64,000 bases of DNA from G965207335 sp965207335 (GTDB taxonomy: Bacteria > Pseudomonadota > Gammaproteobacteria > PS1 > Pseudothioglobaceae). The DNA lies in NCBI GenBank assembly GCA_965207335.1, contig OZ242267.1, positions 1,240,001 through 1,304,000 of the forward strand, in the 5' to 3' direction. A model generated the notes under the pieces. That model had not been told where the DNA came from. It ran no database searches and saw only the letters and a program-made list of their open reading frames with translations. Shown in pieces: positions 35,595-45,348 of this stretch (the first letter of the stretch is position 1; each line of letters opens with the position of its first letter). Position numbers and translations under genes: made by a program.

Positions 35595-36791
35595 TTATCT
35601 TCCAAAAGTAATTTTATTTTTCATAAACTCTGCTCTTTTTTCTATTTTCATATTAAGATACTCTATTGGTCTGTCGCCTTTAATCCTATTACAATTACCA
35701 CACAATAATTGGTAGTTTTCGTAATAGTCGCCCCCACCTTTCTTTCTCGGTATTACATGGTCAATTTCAAAATCAAATATCCTCATTTCATTATTACAGC
35801 CATTACATTTTTCTTCTTGCTCTTTAAATAGTCTTTTTTTGGTACTTAGATTAGTTGGCTCTTGCTTAATATCTGTACGCTTTGGTATATCTGTTCTATG
35901 AATAAAATCAGAAAATAGCCCTGCATCATCACTAAGTCTATCAACCAACACTGATGCCGCTTGTGTCTCAATATCAATGCCAACCCATCTTCTATCTAAT
36001 TGCTGTGCTGCAACACAGGTAGTAGCACAACCACAAAAAGGGTCTAATACAACATCACCTTCATTACTACTAGATTTAATTATCCTGTACATAAGTGCCA
36101 GCGGTTTCTGGGTGGGGTAGCCTGTTCGCTCCTTAGAAACATTAATAATAGGCTTTATGTCATCCCAAACATCTCTAACATAAACTTCAACTTCGTACTT
36201 ACCTTCTAAATTTGGTTTTTTATCTGTAAAAAATGGTTTGTCGTATAATACTACTTCTTTTTGTGGTGTATGATAGGTTTTATTTGTCTTACCGTAACAT
36301 AATAATATATCGTGTTTTCTTGGTAGCCATTTTTTACTAATACCGCCAGTTCTATACCCCCAAATAATTTCATTTCTAAAATTATCCTTACCAAATACTC
36401 TATCTAAAATAATTTTAAGATAATGGCTGGCAGTAGGGTCGCAGTGTAAATAAAAACTACCTGTTGGCTTTAAAATTCTATGTAATTCTATGATTCTTTG
36501 GGACATATAAGTCATATATGCCATCATAGCCTTGCCGTGAATACCTTCTATTGATTGAATAAAATTAACCATAAAAGGATAATTGCTAATCATTTTTTCT
36601 AAGTAAAACTCATCTACATCGTCCCAAGTCCACATATCTTTAAAACTAGCACCAGCAGACTTACTGCCAACTGGAGCAGAATAAGTTCTTTTACTATTAA
36701 ATGGTGGGTCTAGGTATATCAAGTCAATGCTTTCGCTATTTGTACCATTTAGTATGTATAAATTATCGCCTGTATATAGTGTATTTATCAT
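35595..36791 (-). CDS. DNA methyltransferase (beta class) fused to an HNH nuclease domain
   Basis: 398 residues. Catalytic motif IV D-P-P-F at 28-31 precedes the cofactor motif (L-D-P-F-C-G-C at 249-255), the order of beta-class N6-adenine/N4-cytosine methyltransferases; T-G-Y-P-T-Q-K-P (223-230) is also typical. The C-terminal 70 residues form an HNH domain: zinc cysteines at 329/332 and 364/367, D344-H345 and N359 in a run with KKGGGDYYENYQLL. Modification and cleavage functions may thus reside in one chain, or the HNH may only bind DNA. It sits between fabB and purC with no other restriction gene. Six-base gap to purC. Confidence 0.88.
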   Translation of the reverse strand: MINTLYTGDNLYILNGTNSESIDLIYLDPPFNSKRTYSAPVGSKSAGASFKDMWTWDDVDEFYLEKMISNYPFMVNFIQSIEGIHGKAMMAYMTYMSQRIIELHRILKPTGSFYLHCDPTASHYLKIILDRVFGKDNFRNEIIWGYRTGGISKKWLPRKHDILLCYGKTNKTYHTPQKEVVLYDKPFFTDKKPNLEGKYEVEVYVRDVWDDIKPIINVSKERTGYPTQKPLALMYRIIKSSSNEGDVVLDPFCGCATTCVAAQQLDRRWVGIDIETQAASVLVDRLSDDAGLFSDFIHRTDIPKRTDIKQEPTNLSTKKRLFKEQEEKCNGCNNEMRIFDFEIDHVIPRKKGGGDYYENYQLLCGNCNRIKGDRPIEYLNMKIEKRAEFMKNKITFGR

Positions 36792-36828
36792 TTACCATAT
36801 TAGTTATTTGTGCTAATTTTGCAACGCC

Positions 36829-38040
36829 TTAGCTATATTTTGCAAATACTAAACAAGCATTTGTACCGCCAAAACCAAAACTATTAGACATAACTTTATT
36901 TAATTTTTTGTTTATTTTAGTTGTTACTATTGGTATATCGCTAGCTTTTTCGTCTAAATTATAGATATTAACAGATGGCGATATAAAATTATTATTTAGC
37001 ATTAACAGCGAGTAAATTGACTCGTTTACCCCAGCAGCTCCTAACGCATGCCCAGACAATGACTTAGTAGAACTAATATGAGGTATATTGCTGGCAAAAA
37101 CTGCTTTTATTGCTTCTAACTCTACAGTATCGCCAACAGGCGTGCTAGTACCGTGTGCATTTATATAATCAATATCAAGTTTACCGTCTGTTGCAATTTG
37201 CATACATCTTTTTGCACCTTCTCCGCTTGGTGCTACCATATCATAACCATCAGATGTTGCCCCATAACCAATAATTTCAGCGATAATATTTGCACCTCTA
37301 TTTTGGGCATGTTCCAGAGATTCTAACACCACCGCCCCTCCACCTCCTGATATTACAAAACCATCTCTATCCTTATCAAATGCCCTTGATGCTAATTGTG
37401 GTGTAGCATTATATTTAGAAGATAATGCCCCCATAGCATCAAATAGCATAGTCAAACTCCAGTCTAACTCTTCGCCACCTCCTGCAAAAACTACATCCTG
37501 TTTGCCCATTTGTATTTGCTCATAAGCATTACCAATACAGTGTGCTGAGGTAGAACACGCTGAACTAATAGAATAATTCACGCCCTTAATTTTATACATA
37601 GTACTTAAACAAGCAGAGGTTGTGCTACCCATAGTCCTAGGCACTCGATATGGGCCTACTCTTTTAATGCCTTTTGTTCTTAATATATCTGCTGATTCAA
37701 CAATATTTTTATTAGAAGCACCGCCTGAACCCATAATTATCCCTGTTCTTTCATTGGATACTTGACTGTCTGTAAGTTTTGATTCTATAATAGCCTCATG
37801 CGTAGCCAAAGCCGCATAAATAGCAGCATCAGACATAAATCTAGCATTCTTTCTATCAATAATATCTGTATAATCAGGTTCAATAATAGCCCCGTGGACA
37901 TGAGAGCGCAAGCCTAACTCCTGATACTTTGGTGCAAAAACTATGCCTGATGTGCTATTTTGTAGTGATTTTAACACCTCAGACTTATTATTGCCAAGAC
38001 TGCATATAACCCCCATTCCTGTTATAACTACTCTATTCAT
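36829..38040 (-). CDS. fabB: 3-oxoacyl-ACP synthase I
   Basis: 403 residues. Elongating condensing enzyme needed for unsaturated fatty acids. Active-site Cys in ISSACSTSAH (about residue 163), His in N-A-H-G-T-S-T-P-V-G-D and SSTKSLSGHALGAAG, and the C-terminal NSFGFGGTNACLVF. It follows fabA by 34 bases, and this fabA-fabB pair marks the anaerobic unsaturation pathway of Gammaproteobacteria. Confidence 0.97.
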   Translation of the reverse strand: MNRVVITGMGVICSLGNNKSEVLKSLQNSTSGIVFAPKYQELGLRSHVHGAIIEPDYTDIIDRKNARFMSDAAIYAALATHEAIIESKLTDSQVSNERTGIIMGSGGASNKNIVESADILRTKGIKRVGPYRVPRTMGSTTSACLSTMYKIKGVNYSISSACSTSAHCIGNAYEQIQMGKQDVVFAGGGEELDWSLTMLFDAMGALSSKYNATPQLASRAFDKDRDGFVISGGGGAVVLESLEHAQNRGANIIAEIIGYGATSDGYDMVAPSGEGAKRCMQIATDGKLDIDYINAHGTSTPVGDTVELEAIKAVFASNIPHISSTKSLSGHALGAAGVNESIYSLLMLNNNFISPSVNIYNLDEKASDIPIVTTKINKKLNKVMSNSFGFGGTNACLVFAKYS

Positions 38041-38074
38041 TACATAATATCCTTAATTTGTATAATGTTTTTCA

Positions 38075-38590
38075 TTACTTATAATAGTTTTTATTATCAA
38101 ATAAGCCCACTTTAAGCTTTTCAACTTCGTAGGCAAGCTTGCCATCAACCTCCATAATGGCATCACCAATACCCATATTTAATTGCCGTGAAATAATACG
38201 AGATATGCTAATTTTATAGGCTACTTTTTTAGCGGATGGAAAAACTTGTTCAATATACTTGACATTGCCAACACCAATAGCTCTTCCTCTGCCGGGTTTA
38301 CCTAGCCATCCTAAATAAAAACCAATTAATTGCCACATAGCATCTAAGCCTAAACAACCTGGCATTACTGAATCACCGATAAAATGGCATTTAAAAAACC
38401 ACATGTCTTTGTTAATATCAAGCTCGGCACATATATATCCTCTGCCATATTTTCCGCCATTTTCTGATATTTCAGTAATACGGTCAAACATAAGCATAGG
38501 CGGGGCTGGTAGTTGAGCGTTTCCAGGGCCAAACAACTCTCCTTTGCTACATTTAATTAATTCGTTATAATTGTATTTACTTTGTGGCAT
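38075..38590 (-). CDS. fabA: 3-hydroxydecanoyl-ACP dehydratase/isomerase
   Basis: 171 residues. Dehydrates and isomerises the ten-carbon intermediate. The catalytic His lies in F-F-K-C-H-F-I-G-D-P/S-V-M-P-G-C-L-G and the Asp in LGLDAMWQL; LPAPPMLMFDRI precedes them. Forms an operon with fabB. Confidence 0.97.
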   Translation of the reverse strand: MPQSKYNYNELIKCSKGELFGPGNAQLPAPPMLMFDRITEISENGGKYGRGYICAELDINKDMWFFKCHFIGDSVMPGCLGLDAMWQLIGFYLGWLGKPGRGRAIGVGNVKYIEQVFPSAKKVAYKISISRIISRQLNMGIGDAIMEVDGKLAYEVEKLKVGLFDNKNYYK

Positions 38591-38804
38591 TAGTATTTAA
38601 AATTGTAAGACATGCAGGGGTTGTAAAAATTAGCTTTAATAAATAATATTTTAATCATAAGTTATATAATTATACAGTGCGACATAATCCTTAAACTAAT
38701 AATATTTAACATTTAGTCTGCTGTGTAATGATATTTATATACCCAGCACTGTTTTTTAACTATGCTGTTTTTTTTAGAGTAAGTCTTAACACCTTAAACC
38801 AAAT

Positions 38805-39995
38805 TTAACTACTTAACTCTACGGCATTTAATCCCTTACTAATATCCGCTATAATATCGTCTATATGCTCTAAACCTACTGATATTCTAATAAGTCCTTG
38901 GCTTATTTGTGCTTGTTGTCTTTCTTTATCGCTTAACCTACTATGTGTTGTAGTAGCAGGATGGGTAATAGTAGTTTTAGTATCGCCTAAGTTGGCGGTA
39001 ATAGATATTAATTGAGTATTATTAATTACCCTAAATGCCGATTCTTTACCACCTTTAACTATAAACGATACTATAGCACCAAAATCTTGTTGTTGTTGTT
39101 TTGCTAAATTGTGATAAGGGTGTTCTTGTAACCCAAGGTAATAAACTTTTGCTATTTCTTTTTGCATAACAAGCCATTCTGCTAATTGCATTGCATTTTT
39201 ACAATGCTCTTTCATTCTTAATGTTAAGGTTTCTAGTCCTTTCAAACAAACCCAGGCATTAAAACTACTCAAGCTAGGACCTGTTGTTCTCACAAAGCTA
39301 TGCACTTTTTCAATAATACTTGCATTAGCAATTATAGCCCCTGCTAATACTCTACCTTGTCCATCAATATATTTAGTAGCAGAATGTATTATTATATCCG
39401 CACCTAATCTAAGCGGTTGTTGCACAGCTGGCGTGCAAATATTATCAACTGCTAATAAAATATTATTGTCTTTGGCGATTTTTGCTAGTTTTGCTATTGA
39501 TACTATTTCTCCTAATGGATTAGAGGGGGTTTCTAATAAAAACAACTTAGTATTGTCTTTAATAGCATTTTGCCATTGGTTTATATCAGTTAAATCCACC
39601 AAACTAATATCAATAGCAAACTTACTAACTATAGTATTTAGTAGTACAATAGTAGAGCCAAACATATTTCTAGAGGCTACTATATGGTCACCTGCTTGTA
39701 ATAATGACATAATAGTAGCAAAAATAGCCGCCATACCACTTGCTGTTGCCTGTGCATCTTCACCGTGTTCTAATACTGCTATACGCCTCTCAAATGCACG
39801 AGTGGTAGGATTTGTAAATCTAGCATAAATATTACCTTGCTCTTTTTTTGCAAAACGCATTTCGGCCTGCTGGGCATTATCAAAGACAAAACTAGATGTC
39901 AAAAATATTGCCTCAGAATGCTCTTGTTCTTGCGTTCTGTTGTAGCCGTAACGAATAGCATTTGTTGTAAAATTATTACTTTTATTCTGTTCCAT
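38805..39995 (-). CDS. metZ: O-succinylhomoserine sulfhydrylase
   Basis: 396 residues. PLP enzyme making homocysteine directly from O-succinylhomoserine and sulfide. The PLP lysine is in I-I-H-S-A-T-K-Y-I-D-G-Q-G. N-terminal YARFTNPT and the SGMAAIFA block are typical of the Cys/Met family, and the specific position after purF is that of metZ in pseudomonads. The start follows the purF stop immediately (39995/39996). Direct sulfhydrylation fits a sulfide-rich lifestyle, by inference. Confidence 0.92.
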   Translation of the reverse strand: MEQNKSNNFTTNAIRYGYNRTQEQEHSEAIFLTSSFVFDNAQQAEMRFAKKEQGNIYARFTNPTTRAFERRIAVLEHGEDAQATASGMAAIFATIMSLLQAGDHIVASRNMFGSTIVLLNTIVSKFAIDISLVDLTDINQWQNAIKDNTKLFLLETPSNPLGEIVSIAKLAKIAKDNNILLAVDNICTPAVQQPLRLGADIIIHSATKYIDGQGRVLAGAIIANASIIEKVHSFVRTTGPSLSSFNAWVCLKGLETLTLRMKEHCKNAMQLAEWLVMQKEIAKVYYLGLQEHPYHNLAKQQQQDFGAIVSFIVKGGKESAFRVINNTQLISITANLGDTKTTITHPATTTHSRLSDKERQQAQISQGLIRISVGLEHIDDIIADISKGLNAVELSS

Positions 39996-41516
39996 TTAAC
40001 TGTAATTCTCTAATTCATTGCAAGTTAAATTATACTCACTAGTATTGGTTTTTATTTTGTTATTATGTCTTTTTTCTAGTTTAAGTAAGTATTTTTCATC
40101 AATATCGTTTGTTATATACTCACCATTAAAACAAGATGCATCAAACCTATCAATATCAGTATTGCCTTTTTTTACTGCTAGTATTAAATCGTCTAGTTTC
40201 TGGTATATTAATTTGTCAGCAGATATTTTTTGACAAATCTCTTTTTCATTGAGTCCATGGGCAATAAATTCTTGCCTAGATGCCATATTAATGCCATAAA
40301 CATTATTATAACGAATAGGTGGTGATGCTGAGGCAAAAAACACTTTTTTTGCCCCTGCATCTCTTGCCATTTGCACAATCTCTTTTGAAGTTGTGCCTCT
40401 AACAATAGAATCATCAACTAATAAGACATTTTTACCCCTAAATTCTAAGGCAATAGCACTAAGTTTTTGGCGAACAGATTTTTTGCGTTGTTTTTGTTCT
40501 GGCATTATAAATGTTCTAGCAATATAACGATTTTTAATAAAGCCTTCTCGGTATTTAATTTTTAGTTTGCTAGCTAATTGCAAGGCAGAAGTCCTAGAAG
40601 TATCAGGCACTGGTATTACTACATCTATTTTTTCATCTTGCCAATTTTCTTTTATTCTTTTGGCTAGCATTTCCCCCATTCTTAGCCTTGATTTGTAAAC
40701 TGATATTTTATCAATTATTGAGTCTGGCCTAGCAAAGTAAACAAACTCAAAAATACAAGGGGAATATTTGGTATTTTTTGCACATATTCTGCTAAACAAC
40801 TTGCCTTGTTGATTAATTATAATTGCCTCTCCCGGCAAAACATCGCGTTCAACCTTGTAGCTATTAGCAGTAATAGCAACGCTTTCTGATGCTAGCATAT
40901 AACGAATACCGTTTTTGCTTCGCTTTTTACCAATAATTAAGGGTCTGATGCCGTTTGGGTCTCTAAATCCAAACATAAATCCATAACTAGCAATTATTGA
41001 TACACAAGCATAACCACCTTTTATACGCTCATTCATCTTGGCAATTGCATTAAAAATAATCTCTTTGGGTTCTTGTTTATTGTCTTGCTTATAAATAGCA
41101 CTAGCTAATATATTTAAAATAATCTCAGAATCAGAATCGGTGTTAAGATGACGCATATCTTTTATAAGTAGCTCTTGTGCTAGTGTGCTAGCATTCGTTA
41201 AATTACCGTTATGTGCCAAGGCTATACCACAAGGGGAATTAACATAAAATGGCTGTGCTTCTGCACTAGATAAAGAGCCAGATGTAGGGTAACGAATATG
41301 TCCTATACCATAATTACCAACTAATTTTAACATATGCTTGGTTCTAAATACATTACGAACTAAGCCGTTTGCTTTACGCATATAAAAACGCCCTTTATCA
41401 ACAGTTACAATACCTGCTGCATCTTGGCCTCTATGCTGTATTATTGTTAATGCATCATAAATATAATTGGCTATATTTTTGTTTTTAGTAGATAGAATCC
41501 CAATAACTCCGCACAT
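39996..41516 (-). CDS. purF: Amidophosphoribosyltransferase
   Basis: 506 residues from the ATG at 41516. First committed step of purine synthesis. Glutaminase Cys2 is in M-C-G-V-I-G, so the start at 41516 is certain; a longer frame up to 41597 lies inside cvpA and would block the N-terminal nucleophile. The PRPP-binding motif is V-L-L-V-D-D-S-I-V-R-G-T-T. It lies 10 bases after cvpA and directly before metZ. Confidence 0.97.
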   Translation of the reverse strand: MCGVIGILSTKNKNIANYIYDALTIIQHRGQDAAGIVTVDKGRFYMRKANGLVRNVFRTKHMLKLVGNYGIGHIRYPTSGSLSSAEAQPFYVNSPCGIALAHNGNLTNASTLAQELLIKDMRHLNTDSDSEIILNILASAIYKQDNKQEPKEIIFNAIAKMNERIKGGYACVSIIASYGFMFGFRDPNGIRPLIIGKKRSKNGIRYMLASESVAITANSYKVERDVLPGEAIIINQQGKLFSRICAKNTKYSPCIFEFVYFARPDSIIDKISVYKSRLRMGEMLAKRIKENWQDEKIDVVIPVPDTSRTSALQLASKLKIKYREGFIKNRYIARTFIMPEQKQRKKSVRQKLSAIALEFRGKNVLLVDDSIVRGTTSKEIVQMARDAGAKKVFFASASPPIRYNNVYGINMASRQEFIAHGLNEKEICQKISADKLIYQKLDDLILAVKKGNTDIDRFDASCFNGEYITNDIDEKYLLKLEKRHNNKIKTNTSEYNLTCNELENYS

Positions 41517-41526
41517 AATTAAGTCC

Positions 41527-42354
41527 TTATAAAAATAGTAGTTGGTTTGAAAGATACCCCTCAATAAGCACAGCAAAATCCTGTAAATAATGAACAAATA
41601 AAGTATCGCTCCAAAAATTAGAGCTAGATATAGTTAGATTTCTTAGTATTAATAATATAAGTACGACTAACACTAATGCACGCATAATACCAATCAAGGT
41701 TGCTACAACAAAACTTAAAAAAGTAGCTGGGTTTTTGTAATTTAAAAAGTGGGCAGTCCTGTGCAAAAATGCTAATATTTTTTGATACAGTACTGCCAAA
41801 ATACATTTTTGTGCTAGACTTAGTTTAACTTTAAACAAACTAATAACGGTAAAAACAAACCCAATTATTACGAGCATTATACTAACATAGGCTATACTGC
41901 TTTTGTTTGCTGGACTTATAGTAAAAAAGTTTAATACAGTATCAACAAACTGCAACTTATAACTAATAAGTGCTACAACATTAGCAATTATAATGATAAA
42001 AAACCAAAACAGTATAACATTAAACCAACAGGGATTGCTAATTGTTAATGATTTATTAATCAAACTATATATTGCAAACTTTAATACATAAAATAATAAT
42101 ATGATTATAAGAAATGCCAGTAATAGTCTAGTATTGCTGTCTATTACTAGGTATTTTAAAACTATGTTATTGCTTAGTAGGTAATAATAATTACTAGCTA
42201 TGATAAAAAATACTGCAAAAAATACTAAGTTTAACAGCGATTTAGCAGTCCCTTGCTTTACAGATAAAACAATCATAGCAAAAATAAATGCTAATAACAA
42301 ATAATCTGCTAGTTTAGGGGTTGTTAAAATATTATAAACTTCTACTAGTGTCAT
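41527..42354 (-). CDS. cvpA: CvpA family membrane protein with an internal expansion
   Basis: 275 residues against about 160 in E. coli. The first 85 residues (LADYLLLAF to YVLKFAIY) and the last 80 (LIGIMRALVLVVLILL, then N-F-W-S-D-T-L) match the CvpA pattern. About 100 residues between them contain additional hydrophobic helices. CvpA is required for colicin V export and is part of purF operons for unknown reasons. The purF start lies 10 bases downstream. Confidence 0.82.
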   Translation of the reverse strand: MTLVEVYNILTTPKLADYLLLAFIFAMIVLSVKQGTAKSLLNLVFFAVFFIIASNYYYLLSNNIVLKYLVIDSNTRLLLAFLIIILLFYVLKFAIYSLINKSLTISNPCWFNVILFWFFIIIIANVVALISYKLQFVDTVLNFFTISPANKSSIAYVSIMLVIIGFVFTVISLFKVKLSLAQKCILAVLYQKILAFLHRTAHFLNYKNPATFLSFVVATLIGIMRALVLVVLILLILRNLTISSSNFWSDTLFVHYLQDFAVLIEGYLSNQLLFL

Positions 42355-42373
42355 TATATTTTTTTAATTAGTT

Positions 42374-42479
42374 GAGAACTTTGCATAAATAGGGATGATT
42401 AACAGAGCTCTGATTTTTGCTTAATTAAGTGAGTAAAAAGTGGGGTTCTAATGGTTATTCATGTTTATGCAAAGGTCTC
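42374..42479. mobile_element. Internally deleted MITE-like element (copy 12, 106 bp)
   Basis: GAGAACTTTGCATAAA left end with one change, perfect TTTATGCAAAGGTCTC right end. Perfect target duplication TAGTT (42369-42373 and 42480-42484). It separates the SPOR gene from cvpA. Its last base supplies the third letter of the SPOR gene's TAG stop codon. Confidence 0.9.
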
Positions 42480-42871
42480 TAGTTATTAGGTGTGACTGCA
42501 GTACTATTAATTACCTTGGGTTTTACTTTAAATGTTGCTTTTACATTATTAGCGGTTTGTTTAGCTAAACTTTCTGTTTTATAAGGACCGATACGAATTG
42601 CCCTTACAACATTACCGTTAGTTTTTACCGAAAAAACTATTTTAGTTTTGTATTTATTTTTTATTAATGAATTATTGAGTTTTTTTAATAACCCTCTATC
42701 CTCAAAACTAGCTACTTGCACAAACCAAGTACTTTTTGTTGTGGTGTTATTAGTATCAATAATATCATATTTTGTATTGCTACTATAATGTATTGTGAAA
42801 ATAATAATAGCTAATATTCCTAGCCAAAAAACCGCACCTATAAGTATATATTTTGTTTGGGTATTATTCAT
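42479..42871 (-). CDS. SPOR domain inner-membrane protein (DedD-like)
   Basis: 130 residues. One N-terminal membrane helix (about 8-27) is followed by a short linker and a SPOR domain (about 48-122) opening with W-F-V-Q-V-A-S-F and containing AIRIGPYKT. SPOR domains bind denuded glycan strands at the division septum. Position between folC and cvpA is that of dedD. The stop codon TA-G is completed by the MITE; without the element it would be TAA at the same place. Confidence 0.88.
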   Translation of the reverse strand: MNNTQTKYILIGAVFWLGILAIIIFTIHYSSNTKYDIIDTNNTTTKSTWFVQVASFEDRGLLKKLNNSLIKNKYKTKIVFSVKTNGNVVRAIRIGPYKTESLAKQTANNVKATFKVKPKVINSTAVTPNN

Positions 42872-44075
42872 AATTCAACGACTTTAAAGCATAGGCTACT
42901 ATGTGAAATGAACCAAATATTACAATGTTTTTTATGTTCTTATTATAACTATTTGTCAAGGCACTATTGATATTATTATATGTTTTTATAGTGTGTTTAT
43001 GTAGGTTTGATATTAAGGTATTTTTGGTGTTTGTCAATAAATAACTCATATCAAAACGCCTATCGATTATAGGTAGTAAGTGCCAAGTTGATATTAAAAC
43101 TGATATTTTACCAACTATGGCACTAATATTTTTATCTTTTAGTGCAGAAAAAATAGCTATGGTATTTTCTTTAGTACAATTTATACTTTGCAGATATTCT
43201 AATAATGCATCGCTAGATGCCTCATTATGAGCGACATCCAAGATAATGTTAATATTATTTTTTCTTATATGTTGCAATCTACCTAATATGCTGGTCTTTT
43301 TTATGCCTAAATGAATATCGTTATCACTAACAAAATGTTTGTTTTGCAGGGTTTTTACCGTTGTTTGTGCTAATTTTGCATTAATTTTTTGATAATTGCC
43401 TAACAAACCTACAGTCTCGTTATAATTACCCCTTACAAAAGTGCTAGGTATTTTTTTGGTATTAATATAGCTAACAAGACTATCGGGCGGATTATTATCT
43501 GCACACAATAACGGCTTGTTTGCCCTTGCTATTGCTACCTTTTCTAATGCTATAGCATCTCTGGTATTGCCTAAATAATGGCAATGATCTAATGATATAT
43601 TGGTAATAATAGCACAATCACAATCAATAATATTAGTAGCATCAAGTCTGCCACCTAAACCTACCTCTAAAATAGTTATTGCAACACCATTGCTAGCAAA
43701 AATTAATAATCCTGCCAAAGTTAAAAACTCAAAATAACTTAAAAATGTATCGCCTCTTGCTTGCTCTATTTTTGCAAATGCCAAGCATATTTGCCTGTCA
43801 CTAGCATTTTTGCCATTTATAGTAATTTGTTCGTTATACAGCAACAATTCTGGTGAGCTTAGTTTGCCAACTGTATAGCCTGCACTTAAATAAATACTTT
43901 CTAAAAATGCTGCACTTGAGCCCTTGCCGTTTGTACCTGTTATGGTTATTATGGTGCTATTTTGCTTTTGTATTAGTTTATGGTAAACTTTTTTTGCCCT
44001 ATCTAGTCCTAGTTTTATTGTTGATTTATCTAAGTATTGAAGCCATTCTTGTAGGGTATTGTCTGCTGTTAGCAT
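42864..44075 (-). CDS. folC: Dihydrofolate synthase / folylpolyglutamate synthase
   Basis: 403 residues. ATP-dependent ligase of folate synthesis. The P-loop is T-G-T-N-G-K-G-S (about 46-53). GGRLDATNIID and the DVAHNEAS motif are characteristic. It overlaps the SPOR gene by eight bases and the fxsA stop by one. accD, which precedes folC in many relatives, is instead at 50.9 kb. Confidence 0.96.
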   Translation of the reverse strand: MLTADNTLQEWLQYLDKSTIKLGLDRAKKVYHKLIQKQNSTIITITGTNGKGSSAAFLESIYLSAGYTVGKLSSPELLLYNEQITINGKNASDRQICLAFAKIEQARGDTFLSYFEFLTLAGLLIFASNGVAITILEVGLGGRLDATNIIDCDCAIITNISLDHCHYLGNTRDAIALEKVAIARANKPLLCADNNPPDSLVSYINTKKIPSTFVRGNYNETVGLLGNYQKINAKLAQTTVKTLQNKHFVSDNDIHLGIKKTSILGRLQHIRKNNINIILDVAHNEASSDALLEYLQSINCTKENTIAIFSALKDKNISAIVGKISVLISTWHLLPIIDRRFDMSYLLTNTKNTLISNLHKHTIKTYNNINSALTNSYNKNIKNIVIFGSFHIVAYALKSLNYE

Positions 44076-44524
44076 TATTTAATATTTTTTTTGCTATCTT
44101 CCCAAAACTCGGCATCAATAATATCTGGGTTATTGTCTGTATGACTGGTGTATTGCTTAGTTTTGTTAAATACCTTATGGGAGTATTTAGCGAGTATATA
44201 AAATACAAATATCTTTCTAGTCCACGGCAAAAGCCCTAACAAACCAATAATATCTGTGATAAAACCCGGTGTTAATAGCATAGCACCGCTAACTAATAAC
44301 ACTACGCCCTCTAATATCTCTATAGTTGGAATGTTTCCTGATAAGGCAGTTTGTTGGACTTTTTTTAGGGTTTGAAAGCCTTGTTTTTTTAATAAAAAAG
44401 AGCCAATAAATGCCGTTAATACAACCAACATTATAGTATTAAAAGCACCTATTGCCTGACCAACTGCAATAATTACATATAACTCAGATAAAGTTACTAC
44501 TATAAATATTATAAATATCCACAT
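44075..44524 (-). CDS. fxsA: FxsA family membrane protein
   Basis: 149 residues. Hydrophobic N-terminus (SELYVIIAVGQAIGAFNT), then K-K-Q-G-F-Q-T and the family block LEGVVLLVSGAMLLTPGFITDIIGLLGLLP, followed by a polar cytoplasmic tail. FxsA proteins are inner-membrane proteins known for relieving phage F exclusion in E. coli; the cellular role is unclear. Stop and folC start share a base. Confidence 0.93.
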   Translation of the reverse strand: MWIFIIFIVVTLSELYVIIAVGQAIGAFNTIMLVVLTAFIGSFLLKKQGFQTLKKVQQTALSGNIPTIEILEGVVLLVSGAMLLTPGFITDIIGLLGLLPWTRKIFVFYILAKYSHKVFNKTKQYTSHTDNNPDIIDAEFWEDSKKNIK

Positions 44525-44572
44525 ATTTTTTATTATTACGGAGTATTTGTATAATTTAATTAGCCCACTGCA

Positions 44573-45241
44573 TTAAGAATGCTTAGTTAATACAAACTCC
44601 CAAATTGTATGTTGTAATTTTAACCCTTTTTTCTCAAACTTTGTTGTAGGTCTTTGCTCGGTTATTTTTGTGTAGATAAAATTATTTTTTTGCTCAACAA
44701 ATTTATTTTGTTGTTTGATGGTTAATTTTATATGCTTTGCATAATTTTTCCAATCAGTTACTATATGTAAATAAGCATTTTTTAACAGTTTATTGGCAAT
44801 TAAATCAAAAAAATCTGCTTGTACTATACGGCGTTTATGGTGTTTTCTTTTTTGCCAAGGGTCTGGAAAAAATAACTGTAACCCATAAAGGCTATTGTTA
44901 GGCAAATATTCTGTTAATACATCTATGGCATCGCCTTTAATAATATATAAATTTTGTAGCTCATGTTTTTCAACGCCCGCTATAAGCCTGCCAATACCTG
45001 CATTGTAAACCTCAACACCTAAATAATTTAGTTCTGGATGGCTGATAGCCATTTTTAATAGGCTATCGCCATTACCAAAACCTATTTCTAGTATAGTTGG
45101 CTTAGCTTTTATAAATTCAACTAATAGCTTAGTGTTTATTACTGGCTGAACATAGTGCTTATGCCACAAATTATCTAGGGCATATTTTTGTGCTGCAGTT
45201 ATTCTGCCAGAGCGTTTAGTGAAACTACGAATTTTTCTCAT
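44573..45241 (-). CDS. trmB: tRNA (guanine-N7-)-methyltransferase
   Basis: 222 residues. Makes m7G46 in tRNAs using S-adenosylmethionine. LEIGFGNGDSL is the cofactor motif, G-V-E-V-Y-N-A-G-I-G follows, and the signature LQLFFPDPWQKRKHHKRRIV is diagnostic of TrmB. Cytoplasmic. Confidence 0.97.
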   Translation of the reverse strand: MRKIRSFTKRSGRITAAQKYALDNLWHKHYVQPVINTKLLVEFIKAKPTILEIGFGNGDSLLKMAISHPELNYLGVEVYNAGIGRLIAGVEKHELQNLYIIKGDAIDVLTEYLPNNSLYGLQLFFPDPWQKRKHHKRRIVQADFFDLIANKLLKNAYLHIVTDWKNYAKHIKLTIKQQNKFVEQKNNFIYTKITEQRPTTKFEKKGLKLQHTIWEFVLTKHS

Positions 45242-45348
45242 ATTAAAACAACTAGCCCCAAAGAATATAACCCTAGGCTATATTTATAATATTTGTAATA
45301 TTTGTAATGCAAAAACAGCATAGTTTAAAAAACAGTGTTATACACATT

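Noticed and set aside
45334..45342. Single TTATACACA, a DnaA-box match
   Set aside because: Isolated in an intergenic repeat; one site has no value for calling an origin.
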